The position numbers were made by a program, and so were the translations under genes. DNA of 64,000 bases from Eleginops maclovinus (taxonomy: Eukaryota > Chordata > Actinopteri > Perciformes > Eleginopidae): contig NC_086361.1 in the NCBI RefSeq assembly GCF_036324505.1, positions 3,350,916 through 3,414,915 on the forward strand, read 5' to 3'. Within the stretch, counting starts at the first letter, position 1. Each line of letters starts with the position of its first letter. Below the pieces are notes generated by a model. The model was not told the origin of the DNA and made no database searches. It was given only the letters and a program-made list of their open reading frames with translations. Positions 1-14,365 of the stretch are shown piece after piece.

Positions 1-190
1 GGCCAGAAAAGGTTAATGCTACAAACAAAGCCTTTCAATTTGTCATATAGTCATACTTTGCAGCATTCACTCTTTTAGAATTGTCCCCCTTATCACTTTT
101 TCGTTTCCAAAATGGATCCACTTCATGTCACCAGAACTGAAGTAACATACAGTAAGTTAGATAAGTAGTAGCCTACTAGTTAGTCTGCCT

Positions 191-795
191 CAAGGGCGTC
201 AAACTCATTTTAGTTCAGGGGCCACATTGGATCTCAAGTAGGCCGGACCAATAAAATCACAGCATAATAAGCTATTAATAACGAAAACCTCCAAAATATT
301 CCCTTTGATTCAGTGCAAAAAAGTACTTTCTGAAAATGTTCACATTTAATTAATTTTTACAAAACATTATGAACAACCTAACATATCTTGTGCAATTTCA
401 ACACTTTTATGCCTGAGTGTGTCTACATAAACATTTAGTGACTTGTCTGGAAGTGAACAATACAGTATTTTACTTTTTGATCAAAACAACTTCAGAATCA
501 GAAGTCAACATCTGTATAGTAATCCTGAAACACCACAGTACAAACTAAATTGAGGTTATTAAGGAAGAAGGTAAAGTTATCCCCCTGCCTTGTAAATAAA
601 ATGTTTACATAAAAAATACGTCAAAGTTGTGGCAGTGTTTGAGCAATAGGGCTCCACCAAACAAACTCTTTTGGACTCAAGCTGCCGACTTACATTTTAT
701 TGCACAATTACATTTTAACACTTTGTGAAGTCCTCCCGCGGGCCGGTATTGGGCCCTCTGGCGGGTCGGTATTGGCAGTATGTTAGACACCCCTG
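191..795. mobile_element. Non-autonomous hAT (Charlie-like) DNA transposon
   Basis: Left end CAAGGGCGTCAAAC and inverted right end CAGGGGTGTCTAAC form diverged terminal inverted repeats. The interior has the typical 'GGGGCCACATT' and 'GGGCCGGTATTGGGCCC' ends of this MITE type. Flanking 8-mers GTCTGCCT and GTCTACGT match at 6 of 8 positions, as expected for an older target duplication. No coding capacity was seen. Confidence 0.7.
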
Positions 796-1497
796 GTCTA
801 CGTGATGAAATGATGATTTAGAATAGCTGATCGAGGGGACACAAATTCTGTATTAGTCAATTTCTTGAGATGGATCTGTTTGATGAAGCATTTCGAAACA
901 GTTCTTGAGAAAGCTGCAGCCTGTCATACAGAGGCCATGCAACCAGCCCGTTCCAAACAGGTACATTTTGTACTGCACTAGTTTGAATAAATCCATATTC
1001 TAGGTTCAAAAACAGGTCTAGCTACTTAATGCTGAAATGAATGTGAAAGGGACCTGTGTTTCCACATCTGCCCAGTCTGGCAGGCAGTGCTCTGCATGGT
1101 TTTATATGTCTCTGTGTGTATGTGTATGTGTTCATGTGTGTGTGTTGTACGTACACATCTGCCTGCGGGACCAAAAGGAGGAAGCTGGTTGTGTGTCAGT
1201 GGAAAATGTGAGTCAGTGGTCAGACACTCTCTGTGTGGCCAACATGTGCCCATCTCTCTCCGAGTGTATGATGGCCCACATTAAAGTCATACACTGCAGA
1301 ATGTGCATCCGGGGTACGCTCATGTGTAAGATTCCAGATTGAGATTGTAAAACCTGACGTGTTTGACCTCTCTACACATGCTTCGTAATTCTTTCAAATA
1401 GAATCAATGCTGTGCTTCTGAACCTAAAAATTATTCAAATGGTATTGAAAAAGTGTAGATTTGGGTTCGACAAATGAAATAATTTCACAATTGAGCT

Positions 1498-1824
1498 GAT
1501 GTGGAAGAAATACTCAGGTCTTGTACTTAAAAGTACAACTTAAAAGAACTACCAAAGAGTAGGAATACTCTGTTACAACTACATTACAAGTCCTGAAATC
1601 AAAATCTTACTCAAGTAAGTATTAGCATCAAAATATACTTAAAGTGCTAAAAGTAAAAGTTGCCCATTTCAGAATAATAAATATTGTATTTTGATTATGA
1701 TTATTGATGCATTTAAATGTCATCAAAGCTGGTTAAAGCGCAGCTAATTGTATTCACTTTTGTATGCTGAAGGGCAGCTAGTGAAGTTTACTCCAGGTTT
1801 ACATAAAGTCTTATTAAAGTGTTG

Positions 1825-1880
<56 letters not shown>

Positions 1881-2020
1881 TAATCCAATTCTGAAAAGTA
1901 ACTAAAGGTATTACATTATAGTTGTGGAGTAAAAGTATAAAAATGTAAATACTCAAGTGAGTCCCTCAAAATGTTACTTAACTACATTACTTGAATAGAC
2001 GCATTACACCACCTCAAATG
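1498..2020. repeat. Dispersed 'TACTTAAGTAC'-type repeat
   Basis: Begins GTGGAAGAAATACTCAGG and is rich in short AGTAC/TACTT inverted motifs, ending near ACTACATTACTTGAATAG. Related pieces occur near 28000, 31300, 31900, 32450-32620, 44270-44640 (opposite orientation), 59640-59860, 60440 and 62140-62720. I recall this family as very common in percomorph genomes; the class is uncertain. Confidence 0.5.
1825..1880 (+). repeat. (ATC)n microsatellite
   Basis: About 18 perfect ATC units inside the dispersed repeat at 1498-2020. Read on the minus strand it gives a poly-Asp frame with no support as a gene. Confidence 0.95.
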
Positions 2021-3030
2021 AGACATTACAAATTAAATACATGCTCAACCTGTATTTAATTAGGTCGACCTGCACAGTCTGAGGTTTATTTTTGACCTTC
2101 ACAGGCATTGTTTTTTTTAATTCTAAATATTCGTAACTCCAGGTGGACTTTTTTTTGCCTTTTAACAATGTTTAAACATATCACACATTGTTCATCCGCA
2201 TCATTTTCTACAGTTTCATACAGGTCTATTGTCACAGATTTAAATGTATATGTGAATGCCAAAAGTAAGATGGTGTCCTGTGTGTTTGTCCGAACAGCTA
2301 AAGCCTCCATACTTGTGTGTGTTGTGTTAGCTACATGTTGGCTGTGTTTATTTTGGAAAGGTGTTAAAGTGCTACAGTGCATGTCCCATAAAGCCGACAC
2401 ATGACTCCTTGCATCGTTGTCAGATGGACAGTTTAACGGTCGGACGACAGTGGACCCGTTACAGCGCCACTGAAGCTTCACACCGACAGCACCTGGAAGA
2501 CGTGTCAGCTCCAACCTGTTCACACAAGACATTACAACACTGTCATATAAAGCACATCTGGGGACAGACTTAGAATGTTCACTACGCCCCCATGGTGACC
2601 ATCTATACATATGCTCTCACCCTGTGGTACTTTAATTCACAATGAAAACTTTTAAAAGTAATTTAATAATAATGTACAGTTATGGTACAAGAAAAGAGTT
2701 AGTTGAAGTGGACAGCAGAAAGCATAGCTAATAAAAAATAAGAAAACATTCATTATTATTCTTCAAAGAATGAAAAACCACAAACTTTATGATAAATAAG
2801 TTTCAACATGTATAAAATGGACAACAACAGCATAACCTTATCATTACGTTACCAAACCCTCACACAATTAATGCAGTAAATTCCAAATATTTATTTTCAG
2901 TTTGCTTACCTCTTCCCTAAGACAAGCATTGTATTCTAAAAAGCATGCTTCTTCAATGCAACGATCATTTTATCCATTTTTGGATTCTTAACAACAAAGC
3001 TTTCTGTGTGGCTCCTAGGTGGGGAGGAGT
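2021..3030. other. Intergenic, no gene recognised
   Basis: AT-rich sequence without a recognisable protein, RNA gene or structured repeat. The overlapping open frames on both strands match no family I know. Confidence 0.5.
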
Positions 3031-3039
3031 ATGTCTTTA

Positions 3040-3990
3040 CTATGTTGATGTTCCAGTTATACAAGTGTTTTTTGGAGCAGTGCTGGTGGCTCGATCACTA
3101 CCTAAAGCTTATAAATAAGGGTTGAATGAAGATATACTTGTAAATCAAAAGCCTTGCCAATTGGCTTAGTCCCTTCTTCCTGATAACTCTCGGGTACAAC
3201 AGCCAAATTAATGCTGATGCTGCATCAGCCTGCAGACGTTCCATTTTACACTATCTTGTGAACAAAACCAAGAGATACTAGAAGTGAACCATAGCTTCAA
3301 ATATGTCATGATGGGTTTCTGCTTGCTGTCACTCACTATGGTATGTTCGAGATCATACCAGATATCAAAGGCAGGGTTCTCATCCTTTGCAAACCTAAAG
3401 CCAACTTAAATGATGTAAAATTCATTCAGTTATAGAAGTGTTTGTTGGAGCACTCTTTTTGGCTCAATCACTACCAAAAGCTAATAAATAGTCACTTCTT
3501 CCACTATAACTATAGGGGTACAGCGGTCAAATTACTGCTGATCGCTGCACCTATCAGCCTGTAGACTTTCCCGTTTACAGTAACTCATGAACAAGACCAA
3601 GAGATACTGGCAGTGAACCATAGCTTCAAATATATGGTGATGGGATTTCCCCACTGTTGGAGAACAAACCGGTTATCAGAGGCAGATTTCTCAACCTTTG
3701 CAAATTAAGGCTGACTTTGATTATCTTAAATACATTCAGTTATATTCATTTTTCTTTGAGCACTCTTGGTTGGCTGGATGAATACCAAAAGCTAATAAAT
3801 AAGGATTGAATGAAGATATACTTGTAAACTTTCTAACCTATCAGCCTGCAGATGTTCCATTTTACACTAAGTTGTGAACAAGACCCAGAGTTACTATCAG
3901 AGAAATACATTCAGTTAGAAAAGTGTTTCTATCACTAACTGAAGCTAATGAATAAGGGTTGCTATGAAGATCAATTTGCAAATCAAAAGT
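3040..3990 (+). repeat. Degenerate long-period tandem repeat
   Basis: Four diverged copies of a segment begin near 3055, 3427, 3736 and 3910. Each has 'attcagttata..agtgttt', 'gagcactctt', 'ggctc.atcactacc' and 'aagctaataaat'. The connecting parts also recur, for instance 'gaacaagaccaagagatact'. Spacing shrinks from about 370 to 310 to 175 bp, so later copies are truncated. Confidence 0.65.
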
Positions 3991-4139
3991 ATGGCATATT
4001 AGCTCAGCTACTTCTGCCACCATTAATGTTGGGTACTCTCAACCATGGCTTCAGACATGGAGGTACTGACTTTCATCCCAACCTTTACATTCAACTAAAA
4101 AGTATCACCAGTGTGCTGAAGGACACGGATTAACGTCGT

Positions 4140-5215
4140 CTTTAACAGTGTCGAAAAACGCAATATTCTGCACACTTTTCTATAATGCAGTTTTCTTTCT
4201 GCAGGATCAGTGTTTTCAGGAACAGCTAGGAAACTTGGTCATCTGATCCCACGCTATAGAGATTAACATATATCGTCTTGTGTCTTTTAAAATCACAGAG
4301 TGGGACCCCAGCAGTGTCAGTCAACAGCGTAATGCACCATTAGGTAAGAGGGGCTTGGCAGGTAGAAGGCAGGCATGAATCATGCGTGTTTCTGTGGGCC
4401 GAGTTTCCCTTTGCGTGTTTTTCTGCTTTAGGTTCGGCAGAGGAGAGCGCCGGTGTGCAGCCAGACAGACAGACAGGTCCGGACGGGCCTGTTGTACATG
4501 AGCTACTCGCACTAATGAAAACCTGATCCCTCCTGAGGTAATGCTGCAGTCACTTTGGGTTGGAGTCCTAAGGAGAACGGGGGGCGAGCTTGATCCCCTC
4601 GTCGCTAATAGATTCTCCGTCTGGACCGTAGTATTTCACAGCATCTGGCAGTTTGGGGAATACAACAAGCACCCTTGTATACACACACACACAGACAGAT
4701 TTATGTCTGTATAAGTGTGAACAGTTAATATTTATGTGTGTAACATGTTGGAGGTCTTTCAACATGTTGCTGCATCAGCTCAGTTTAACTTAGAATTACG
4801 ATCATATTATTGGATAATTCTGCACAATGCTCAGTTTCCTTCGAGTGCAGGAAAACACACTTTGCTTCTTTTTGTCCATGTTGGGGTTCTGGTACGAGCA
4901 AGTCTGTTAATTTAAATTTATTATGATAAATAATATATTAAACTATTAATATTTATGAAATCATAGAGGTTTGTATAACCAGCAGTTCTGTAAAGTAGAG
5001 GCGTTAGCTTGAAAAACACTAAAATGTCAGTCACGACTATTTCTAATTATAAATTATTATGAAAGAAAAGAACCAATTTGCTATTAACAGTAAAATGCCA
5101 GTTAATTTAGTGTCATAAAGTTTAAATCTATCTAACCATCCATCCATCCATCCATCAGTCCCTCCATCACCCACCCACCTGCCTACAGTACCTATACCAA
5201 TTAAATCTGCTTGTT
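4140..5215. other. Intergenic, no gene recognised
   Basis: No gene seen. Contains only a short CA run at 4680-4690 and a short (CATC)n run near 5135-5160. Confidence 0.5.
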
Positions 5216-5345
5216 AAAAGACCCACAACTGACAGCAAGTTGCTACTAATAATTAAAAGATACAAATGCATCTTGATAGTAAAGAAAGTAATGATTACTA
5301 AATTGACCAACTCATTACCCTTAGCTACCAGCCTTTTCTATAGTA
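5216..5345 (+). repeat. Direct repeat, copy 1 (second copy 7634-7740)
   Basis: 'TAAAAGATACAAATG' through 'AGTGAAATATGTGA' recurs with scattered substitutions at 7634-7740, immediately after the CT/GTCT microsatellite. It is either a local duplication or an uncharacterised dispersed repeat. Confidence 0.7.
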
Positions 5346-7633
<2,288 letters not shown>

Positions 7634-7740
7634 TAAAAGATACAAATGGATCTTAATAATAAAGAAAGTTATGATTACTAAATTGATCAACGTATTAGTC
7701 TTAGCTACCACCCTTTTCTATCAGATAAAGAATAAAGTGA
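7634..7740 (+). repeat. Direct repeat, copy 2 (first copy 5216-5345)
   Basis: Shares TAAAAGATACAAATG, AAAGAAAGT, ATGATTACTAAATTGA and TTAGCTACCA blocks with 5216-5345 in the same order and orientation. Confidence 0.7.
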
Positions 7741-7937
7741 AATATTTGACAGCAGGCCAACTGTACACCTTTCTGAGAAGTGGTCATGCATTATAGTTAG
7801 AATACTTAAGACTTCAAAACTGAAGTTTCTTTGAAGTTAATCATCATTTTAAACAGAATCCTATTTATTTTGGTATATGGAGAGTAAACTCTACATATTT
7901 ACAGGCATATAATTTAAACTGACATCCATTAGCCTCA

Positions 7938-8300
7938 GTAGAGTGGTGCAGGAATGGGTCCTAAAACCTGCAAATTGGTCAGCATTTTAACATTTCAGAT
8001 TCCAAGGTCTAAAAGTCACAAAAAAAATTATAAACGTGTTTTTGGTTAAATGCCTGAAATAAGGTCTGTGGTTAACACAAGTTGAAGAGATGTTCACGTT
8101 GTGATATTAAATATGTCAGTAAATACCCCACTGGCGAATGTCCGAGGCTGCGTATCAGAGTTGTTTTTTAACGGAAGACTAAATGAGGCTATAAAACGTC
8201 ATCACACCAAGTGTTAGCCACCTTTGGCTTAGCCGTTGTGATACATAGCAACCGAAGCGTGATGTAGTTTGTTAACTTAACCAGGATGTACACACTTCAC
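7938..8300 (+). repeat. Dispersed repeat family B, copy 1
   Basis: Shares an ordered series of blocks with 26065-26480, 58120-58330 and (3' part) 14235-14365: 'gtggtgcaggaatg', 'tgtttttggtta', 'gtggttaacacaag', 'cagtaaatacc' and 'tggcgaatgtc'. No coding potential seen. It resembles a MITE-like repeat frequent in percomorphs. Confidence 0.7.
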
Positions 8301-10360
8301 TTTTTTAGAACAGTAAATGAAAGAAACTCTCAATGACAGATTGTATTTCATAGATGTATCACGGTGGTTAAAGTAAGCATGTGGTTGATAACATTTTTTT
8401 AATAACCTTATCTAAAAAAAGATTTGAGTCACCAAATGTTTTGAGGATTTGTAAATGTGTTTTAAGTGGAACTACTGATTTATTTACCCTTTGTGGTACT
8501 TTTTTTTTTCTCTTTCCATTTTGTTTCAGTCAATTACAAACACAAATGGAGGGTGGCCTGTGCAGTTTCAGAGTAAAGGAGCTTGATAAATGCTAGAACT
8601 TCCCACCTGCACATACTGCATTCAGAATGACATAAGGGAAATAATGTGATAGTCCATTTTTATTACCCGTAGGACAAAGAAAGGAGCTGTTTATTATGTG
8701 TGTGTGTGTGTGTGAAGGGCACACAGTCTTGATTGCTAAATTTGTCTGACTGCTCTCACTCACACAGCATTTATCAAAAGCAGAGAGGTCTGGGCTTTTG
8801 GCTCAAAATGAAACGAGCCTAACAGACTTTTTCCTTCCTCTTCGTCTTCATCCCTTCATCTCGTTGTTCCCTGACAAAGGCAACATTTCCAAGAGGTACG
8901 ACTTTGCCTCTAATGGGACTCTGGGGATTGGGTCTGGGGTTTAAACAAGCTGCAGAAAAAAAGAAAAGCACATAATCATTTATTGACGAAGAGGAGGAAG
9001 GAAAAAATATTATTTTTATTTTCCCCAAAATACTCAACCCACAGGTTAACATCTGTGTGCTGGACAGGAAGTAAATAAAGTCTGGGGAATGATTAAATAT
9101 GAAATATGACAGATAGATAATTAGCTTTGAGTTTGATATGTTTCACATGGGATAACAACGTCATGTGATTGTTTCTCTGCTTTGCACCTGTTTGTGAGAT
9201 ACAGACTTGCAAAGTGTCTTCCTGTAAGGGTGGTGTGATGTCCTGCATGACCTCAAACGTTTTAAAATTCAGAAAAAACCCTATAAGTTGTCTATGTTTC
9301 CAGAAATAAAAGTCCTGTTTTCAAATGAGAATGTGTGGTATACTTATTAGCTTGGATTAGATTGAACTGTTTTGTCATTACACAGAGTACTGAAATGAAA
9401 AAATGTAGTTTATCATCCATCTAACAGGAGTAAAAACATCAGTAAGATCAGCAGAAAAGTAATATACAGAATAAACAGTGCAGCACTGAGGAATAGATGC
9501 TACCAATGCTAAGAATGCTAAGAATGCTACAGAAAATATGTTACGATGTATACAGTTGCAATTATTGAGTAAAATGCCAAATACGGTTGCATGACTTTGA
9601 AGGCACCACAACGTAACTTAAACATTAGACATTAAGTTTAGGCAAGTAATGCCTCTAGCAATTGACTTTTTGAGGACTCGTAAAAGCTTTACAATTAGCC
9701 AGTTGGGTATTTACTGGCATCATTTATGTTCTTTAACAACAAAAAACAACACGCTGTTCTTCCAAGCATCTAAATAAATACGCACTTAAAAAACTCAGTG
9801 ACTTTGAGACGAGGAACTGGAAGAGCAAAATAGAAAGTCGATATGGTAACACATTTCAGTTCCGCCTGTATATGTTGCATTGATTACTTAACATACAGTT
9901 AGGAAGTGAAGTACAGGATGTGTTTATGCAGCTGATCTAAAAAAAGGGTTTATTTGAAAAAGGAAATAGTAAAATCATATTTTTGGGCTGTGGAAATGCC
10001 AGGTTTATAGAGAGTAGTTATGAAAACTAAATTCATTTTATATACCTCTTTGTCAGGGGGTTTTGGAAGAGAAAAAAGACAAGGTTCTTTGACTGTGAAT
10101 ATTATTGAATAGATCTTCAGCCACAACTTGACTGTATTTGCATTATTATTTGTGCATACAATATACACAAATCAGGTAGATGTCATTGATTACAACACTA
10201 GGCCAGGAACATGTAGGAGGGACTAATGACCATGACTGACTACAAACGGGCAACGGGGATGCTGGGGGATTGTCTGTGTGTGCATACAGAGCCCTGCCCT
10301 TTTGCTTCAAACAGGGCAGAAGTGTGCAGATCCTTTAAAAGGGTTAATCCACACAAGCCT
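8301..10360. other. Intergenic, no gene recognised
   Basis: AT-rich sequence with a short GT run at 8697-8714. No protein or RNA gene recognised. Confidence 0.45.
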
Positions 10361-10364
10361 CCTG

Positions 10365-11110
10365 GACCTTTGTGAAGTTTGCCGACGACGCAACTGAAAT
10401 CGGCCTGATCCCAGAGGGCGACGAGACGGCGTACAGAGAGGAGGTCAGAACCCTGATATCTTAGTGCCAGGATAACAACCTCCATCTCAACAGCAGCAAA
10501 ACCAAGGAGCTGATTGTGGATTACAGGAAGAGGCAGAGAGAGGAACGCCCCCATCACCATCGACGGGACTCCTGTGGAGAGAGTCAGCAGCTTCAGGTTC
10601 CGAAGTGTCCACATCACTGGGGACCTTATATGGACTCATCACACTAACACCATCACCAAAACAGCTCCGCAGCGGCTCTCCATCCTCCGCAGGCTGCAGA
10701 GGTTCAACATGGACTCCAGGATACTCTGCAACTTCTACAGGTGCACCATAGAGAGCATCCTGACCTTCTACAGGTGCACTATAGAGAGCATCCTGAATGA
10801 CTAAATCATGGCCTGGTATGGCAGTTGCACCGCCCTCAGCCATAAGGCTTTACAGAGGGTGGTGAAAACTGCTCAGCACATCACCAGACGGAGCGGCCAT
10901 CCATGGAGGACCTCTACTCCCAGCAGCTCAGGAAGAAAGCCCACAGGATTATAAAAGACCCCCCATCACCCCAGCAACAAACTGTCCTGTCTGCTGCCAT
11001 CTGGCAGGCGGTACCGCAGCATCAGGACAAAAACCACCAGACACAGAGACGGTTTCATCCCACAGGCAATAAGACCGATAAACGCCTGAGCTTTACCTAT
11101 TTTTATTTGT
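10365..11110 (+). pseudogene. Broken LINE reverse transcriptase, C-terminal part (L2/Rex1-like)
   Basis: Non-LTR retrotransposon remnant. The reverse transcriptase active-site block (VKFADDATEIGL) is followed by NNLHLNSSKTKELIVDYR, then after a frame change VERVSSFRF, HTNTITKTAPQRL, FNMDSRILCNFYRCTIESIL, AWYGSCTAL and KALQRVVKTAQHIT. These are in the order expected for fish L2/Rex1-type LINEs. An in-frame TAG after 'ACCCTGATATCT', at least two frameshifts and a tandem duplication of about 30 bp in the FYRCTIESIL block show it is dead. It is 5'-truncated, as is usual for LINEs. Confidence 0.8.
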
Positions 11111-11139
11111 ATTGTTTTTTACATTTATTTATATAAATT

Positions 11140-11855
11140 CCACTGTTGAGGAACACCTAGTTTTTGATATATTACATAGTTATTATTTCTATTCCTCGCT
11201 TAAAGTTTGAGAGGTTTGTTGTCCAACACTTCTGTTATTTGTGGCTCAGACTACAACTTCATCCGTCAGCGAGTAATTGACATGCAAATCAAGACGTTGG
11301 TGTCAACCTCAATTAACATGTTCCAGCTTTACACGATCCATGCTCTCGTTATTTATGCACTCTTTAAACGCTCTCACAGACTCACCATGGCTCTGTTCAA
11401 AACACATATGGTGCAATTAGCCTCCGCTTCGTGTTGCATGTGGTCCTGGTTTCTGAGGCATTCCAGTCACCTCAGGGCTTCCAGAGAGACCATAAAAGTC
11501 CAGTTGATGGGTCTGCATGGTGAAGACTAAAGGCTTTTGAGCCTGGTGGCTAAAGTGAGAAAACATGAATCCTCCCAGAGAAATATCTTCACACAGACCC
11601 TCGCATGTAAAGAGGACTGGAGGAATTCTTATATTGTTGATCAATGACTGATTATTTGAAAGTTGAAAGAATGAGGCAGTAGTTTTTAATAATTTAGATT
11701 TAGTTTTTAGTTTTTTTATAGGATGTGTAATTGTGTTCGGTAAACTTAAGCATATAGAAGAGATCAGTCCACTGTTGTCAGGAGCCAGACATGCTTGTTG
11801 GTGTGCTCTTTCTCTGGGGAGTATCCAATTGTAGGTCAACATTTTGACTGATGCC
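11140..11855. other. Intergenic between LINE fragment and LTR-like element
   Basis: No recognisable gene. Long open frames exist on both strands, but they match no known family. Confidence 0.4.
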
Positions 11856-11857
11856 TG

Positions 11858-12920
11858 TTGGACCAATCATTTATGAGAAAAGCGGGGACAGGCAGCCCGG
11901 GGGCAAGACAGAGGACGAGGAGGGTGTCTCGGGCGGATGGCCCATGGGCATGGCAGAGCATGAGACAGAGCATGGACAGGGCTTGTGGCAAGGGAACTCC
12001 GGAGGCCGGAGACATGGGCGGAGATAGGGGCGGAGGCAAGGGCATAGACCATGGTGAGGGAACTCTGGAGGACGACCTGGAGGACAGTGGAATAGCTCCG
12101 GAGGGCAGCGAGACAGCTCCGGAGGACGGCCTGGAAGGCGGCGAGACAGCTCCGGAGGACGGAGAGACAGCTCCGGAGGATGGCCTGGAGGACAGCGGAA
12201 TAGCTCGTACTGGCGTTGGCGGGACCCCCGAAGAGGCAGGTGCAGGGGCCGGCAGCACCACGGACGGGACATGAACTAGAGTGGGCGGGACATGAGCTTG
12301 AGTCGGCGGGGCCACCATCAGAACAGGTGACGGCGGGACCCCCAACAGAACAGGAGCAGATGTTGGCGGGACCCCCATTGGAACAGATGACGGCAGGACC
12401 CCCAACGGAGCAGGAGCAGGAACAGGTGTGACTGGAGGCAACTGGACAGGCGAGACTGGAGTCGACTGGACAGGCGAGGCTGGAGTCAAGGCTGGGGTCA
12501 ACAGGCGAGGCTGGAGTCAACTGGACAGGCGATGCTGGAGTCAAGGCTGGAGTCAAGGCTGGAGTCAAGGCCGCGGTCAAGGCCGGAGTCAAGGCGAGAG
12601 GAAAGGCGAGGCTGGTGTCGGCCGGGCCGCCGACAGGACAGCAGGGGCTGGAGTCGGCCGGGCCGCCGACAGGAAAGCAGGGGCTGGAGTCGGCCGGGCC
12701 GCCGACAGAACAGGAGTAGCTGCAGTGGGCCGGACTGCAACTGGGAGCATGGCGGCCAGGGCTTGACCTGGAAACATGGCTGCTAGGGCCAAAACTTGAG
12801 CCGGAAGCGTGGCTGCAGAAGGCTTGGCTGCAGAAGGCTTGGCTGCAGGAGGCTTGGCTGCAGGAGGCTTGGCTGCAGGAGGCTTGGCTGCAAGAGGCTT
12901 GGCTGCAGGAAGCGTCACTG
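11858..12920 (-). repeat. GC-rich tandem-repeat ORF region of an LTR-like element
   Basis: Strongly GC-rich block built of short in-frame repeats: 15-bp units (GGCTTGGCTGCAGGA, 12815-12910), 36-bp units (three copies starting 12611, 12647 and 12683), and CTGGAGTCAAGG and GGAGGACGGC units. Unit lengths are multiples of three, so several frames stay open on both strands, with minus-strand Pro/Ala/Ser-rich products. It lies downstream, on the minus strand, of the candidate LTR and small ORF, and may be the element's low-complexity coding region. Confidence 0.6.
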
Positions 12921-12978
12921 CTGTGATACGAGGTTTAAGGAAAGGGTGCAGGCTTTCTGGGGAATTGACTAATGTCCT

Positions 12979-13152
12979 TTAATAGTCCGGCAGTGAGCTC
13001 TCTAACCAGGGCTTATCTGCCAATTCCCGCGCATGAAGAAGAGCTGCATCCTGAGCCTCATTATAACCTGCTCTCTTCCACTCTCCATAAATACATAAAA
13101 TGTGGTATGAATACTCCGCAATAGAATCCTCAAAAAGTACTGCTGGATCCAT
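12979..13152 (-). CDS. Small Gag-like ORF of an LTR-like repeat
   Basis: A 57-codon frame beginning MDPAVLFEDSI and ending in LESSLPDY with a TAA. It starts 17 nt after the putative LTR end. I recall similar starts next to LTRs of this kind in fish repeats, but cannot name the family. It is short, Trp/Tyr-containing and not low-complexity, unlike the downstream repeat block. No protease, reverse transcriptase or integrase was seen, so the element is at best non-autonomous. Confidence 0.4.
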   Translation of the reverse strand: MDPAVLFEDSIAEYSYHILCIYGEWKRAGYNEAQDAALLHARELADKPWLESSLPDY

Positions 13153-13169
13153 ATCGGGTTTGGTCGTTC

Positions 13170-13604
13170 TGTCAGGGTTGGGGAAACAGGACCCAAGTGC
13201 AGTAAATCAAGGGGAAGCAGGTAAGGGTCCAAACAAAAAGCGAGCTTTATTCAAAAGCTGTTGACGAAAACACGAAGCAAGGGGAACACAGGACATGAAA
13301 AACACTTAGCTTCAGACATGAAGGGCGACAGGAACAGGCAGGTAACATGGACAAGATCAGGGAAGAAATGACGACCAAACAACAGACAAAAGGGAAACAG
13401 GGACTAAATACACATGGGTAATCACAAGACAAGAGACAGCTGGCAGGGGGAGGAGAAACACAGGGGCAACAGGTGAACACAATGACACAATCAGGCACAG
13501 GAGGGAAACGCAGACAGGAAGTGAAGCTTAAACAAGAGGGGAAAACATTTCAAAATAAAACACAACACAAGGATCATGACAGACACGGAACAAGGATCAT
13601 GACA
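13170..13604 (-). mobile_element. Candidate LTR of a retrotransposon
   Basis: On the minus strand it starts TGTCATGATCC and ends CAACCCTGACA, so it has TG...CA ends, with AATAAAGC just before the 3' part as expected for a polyadenylation signal. The 5' boundary is either 13581 or 13604 because the terminal 'ATCATGAC' motif is duplicated. No second LTR, target duplication or clear primer-binding site was found. Confidence 0.5.
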
Positions 13605-13734
13605 AACAGCGTCTCTGTTTACAGTTGCGTCAATCGGTAATTGCCTGGCATAATTAAAAAGGCCCCCTTCAAAGCCTTTATTCAACAAAAGGTTACATAT
13701 TTGATAACCCAGTAACATAATAACAAAGACCACC

Positions 13735-14235
13735 CATCATCCCAGCAACAACCTGTTATGTCTGCTATCGTCTGGCAGGTGGTACCGCAGCATCAGGACA
13801 AAAATCACCAGAATAAGGGACAGTTTTATTCTACAGGCCATAAGACTGTTAAACACCTGAGCTCTAATGCGCCTCCATAAGCATTTATCTGTTGTCATCT
13901 TACAATTAATTTATCTAAATAGTTATCACTGTAATAAACAGAATTTTATTTAATTTTACTGTACAATATTAATCTTTACATTCTGTTTGTGTATATATCA
14001 TATTCCATTTACCTATATATAAAAAAATAAGAAAATGTCCTTTTTATTTTTATTTAATTGCACATTTTGCAACATTCTCCATTATATTATTTCTTTTTGT
14101 ATTGGTTTTATTTCTTATGTCCTATATATATACATGTTGCATAGTTGGAGCCTGGGACTTAAGTTTTTCATTGCCATATCTACACTGTTGCTACTGTGCA
14201 TGTGACAATAAAGCCTTTGAATTTGAAATATGAAT
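13735..14235 (+). mobile_element. LINE 3' end (second copy, L2/Rex1-like)
   Basis: Begins within the same C-terminal block as the LINE at 10365 ('ccatc.tccagcaacaa', 'ggtggtaccgcagcatcaggacaaaaa'). It continues through an AT-rich 3' UTR to 'gtgacaataaagcctttgaatttgaaatatgaatttgaatt', a terminal TTTGAA-type repeat typical of this LINE group. It is a severely 5'-truncated independent insertion. Confidence 0.75.
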
Positions 14236-14365
14236 TTGAATTAGCTGCCTTTAGCTTAGCATTGGTGAGGTGAAGTCATGTGACCATGATGGAGTTTGTT
14301 TATAGCCTAAATCCCATTGCTCAGTCAAAAGAGCCCTTGTGATGCTCATTTCTAGGTGGATTTAT
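14235..14365 (+). repeat. Dispersed repeat family B, partial copy
   Basis: 'TTTAGCTTAGCATTGGTGA', 'GTGAAGTCATGTGACC' and 'GGAGTTTGTTTA' match the 3' part of the copy at 26065-26480. Confidence 0.6.

Noticed and set aside
2086..2610. 174-codon minus-strand frame
   Set aside because: Composition and lack of motifs fit a chance frame; no promoter, splice or family evidence.
11836..12592. 200-240 codon Pro/Ser/Ala-rich frames as a host mucin-like gene
   Set aside because: Several frames on both strands are equally open because repeat units are multiples of three, and the block sits next to an LTR-like sequence; treated as part of a repeat element.
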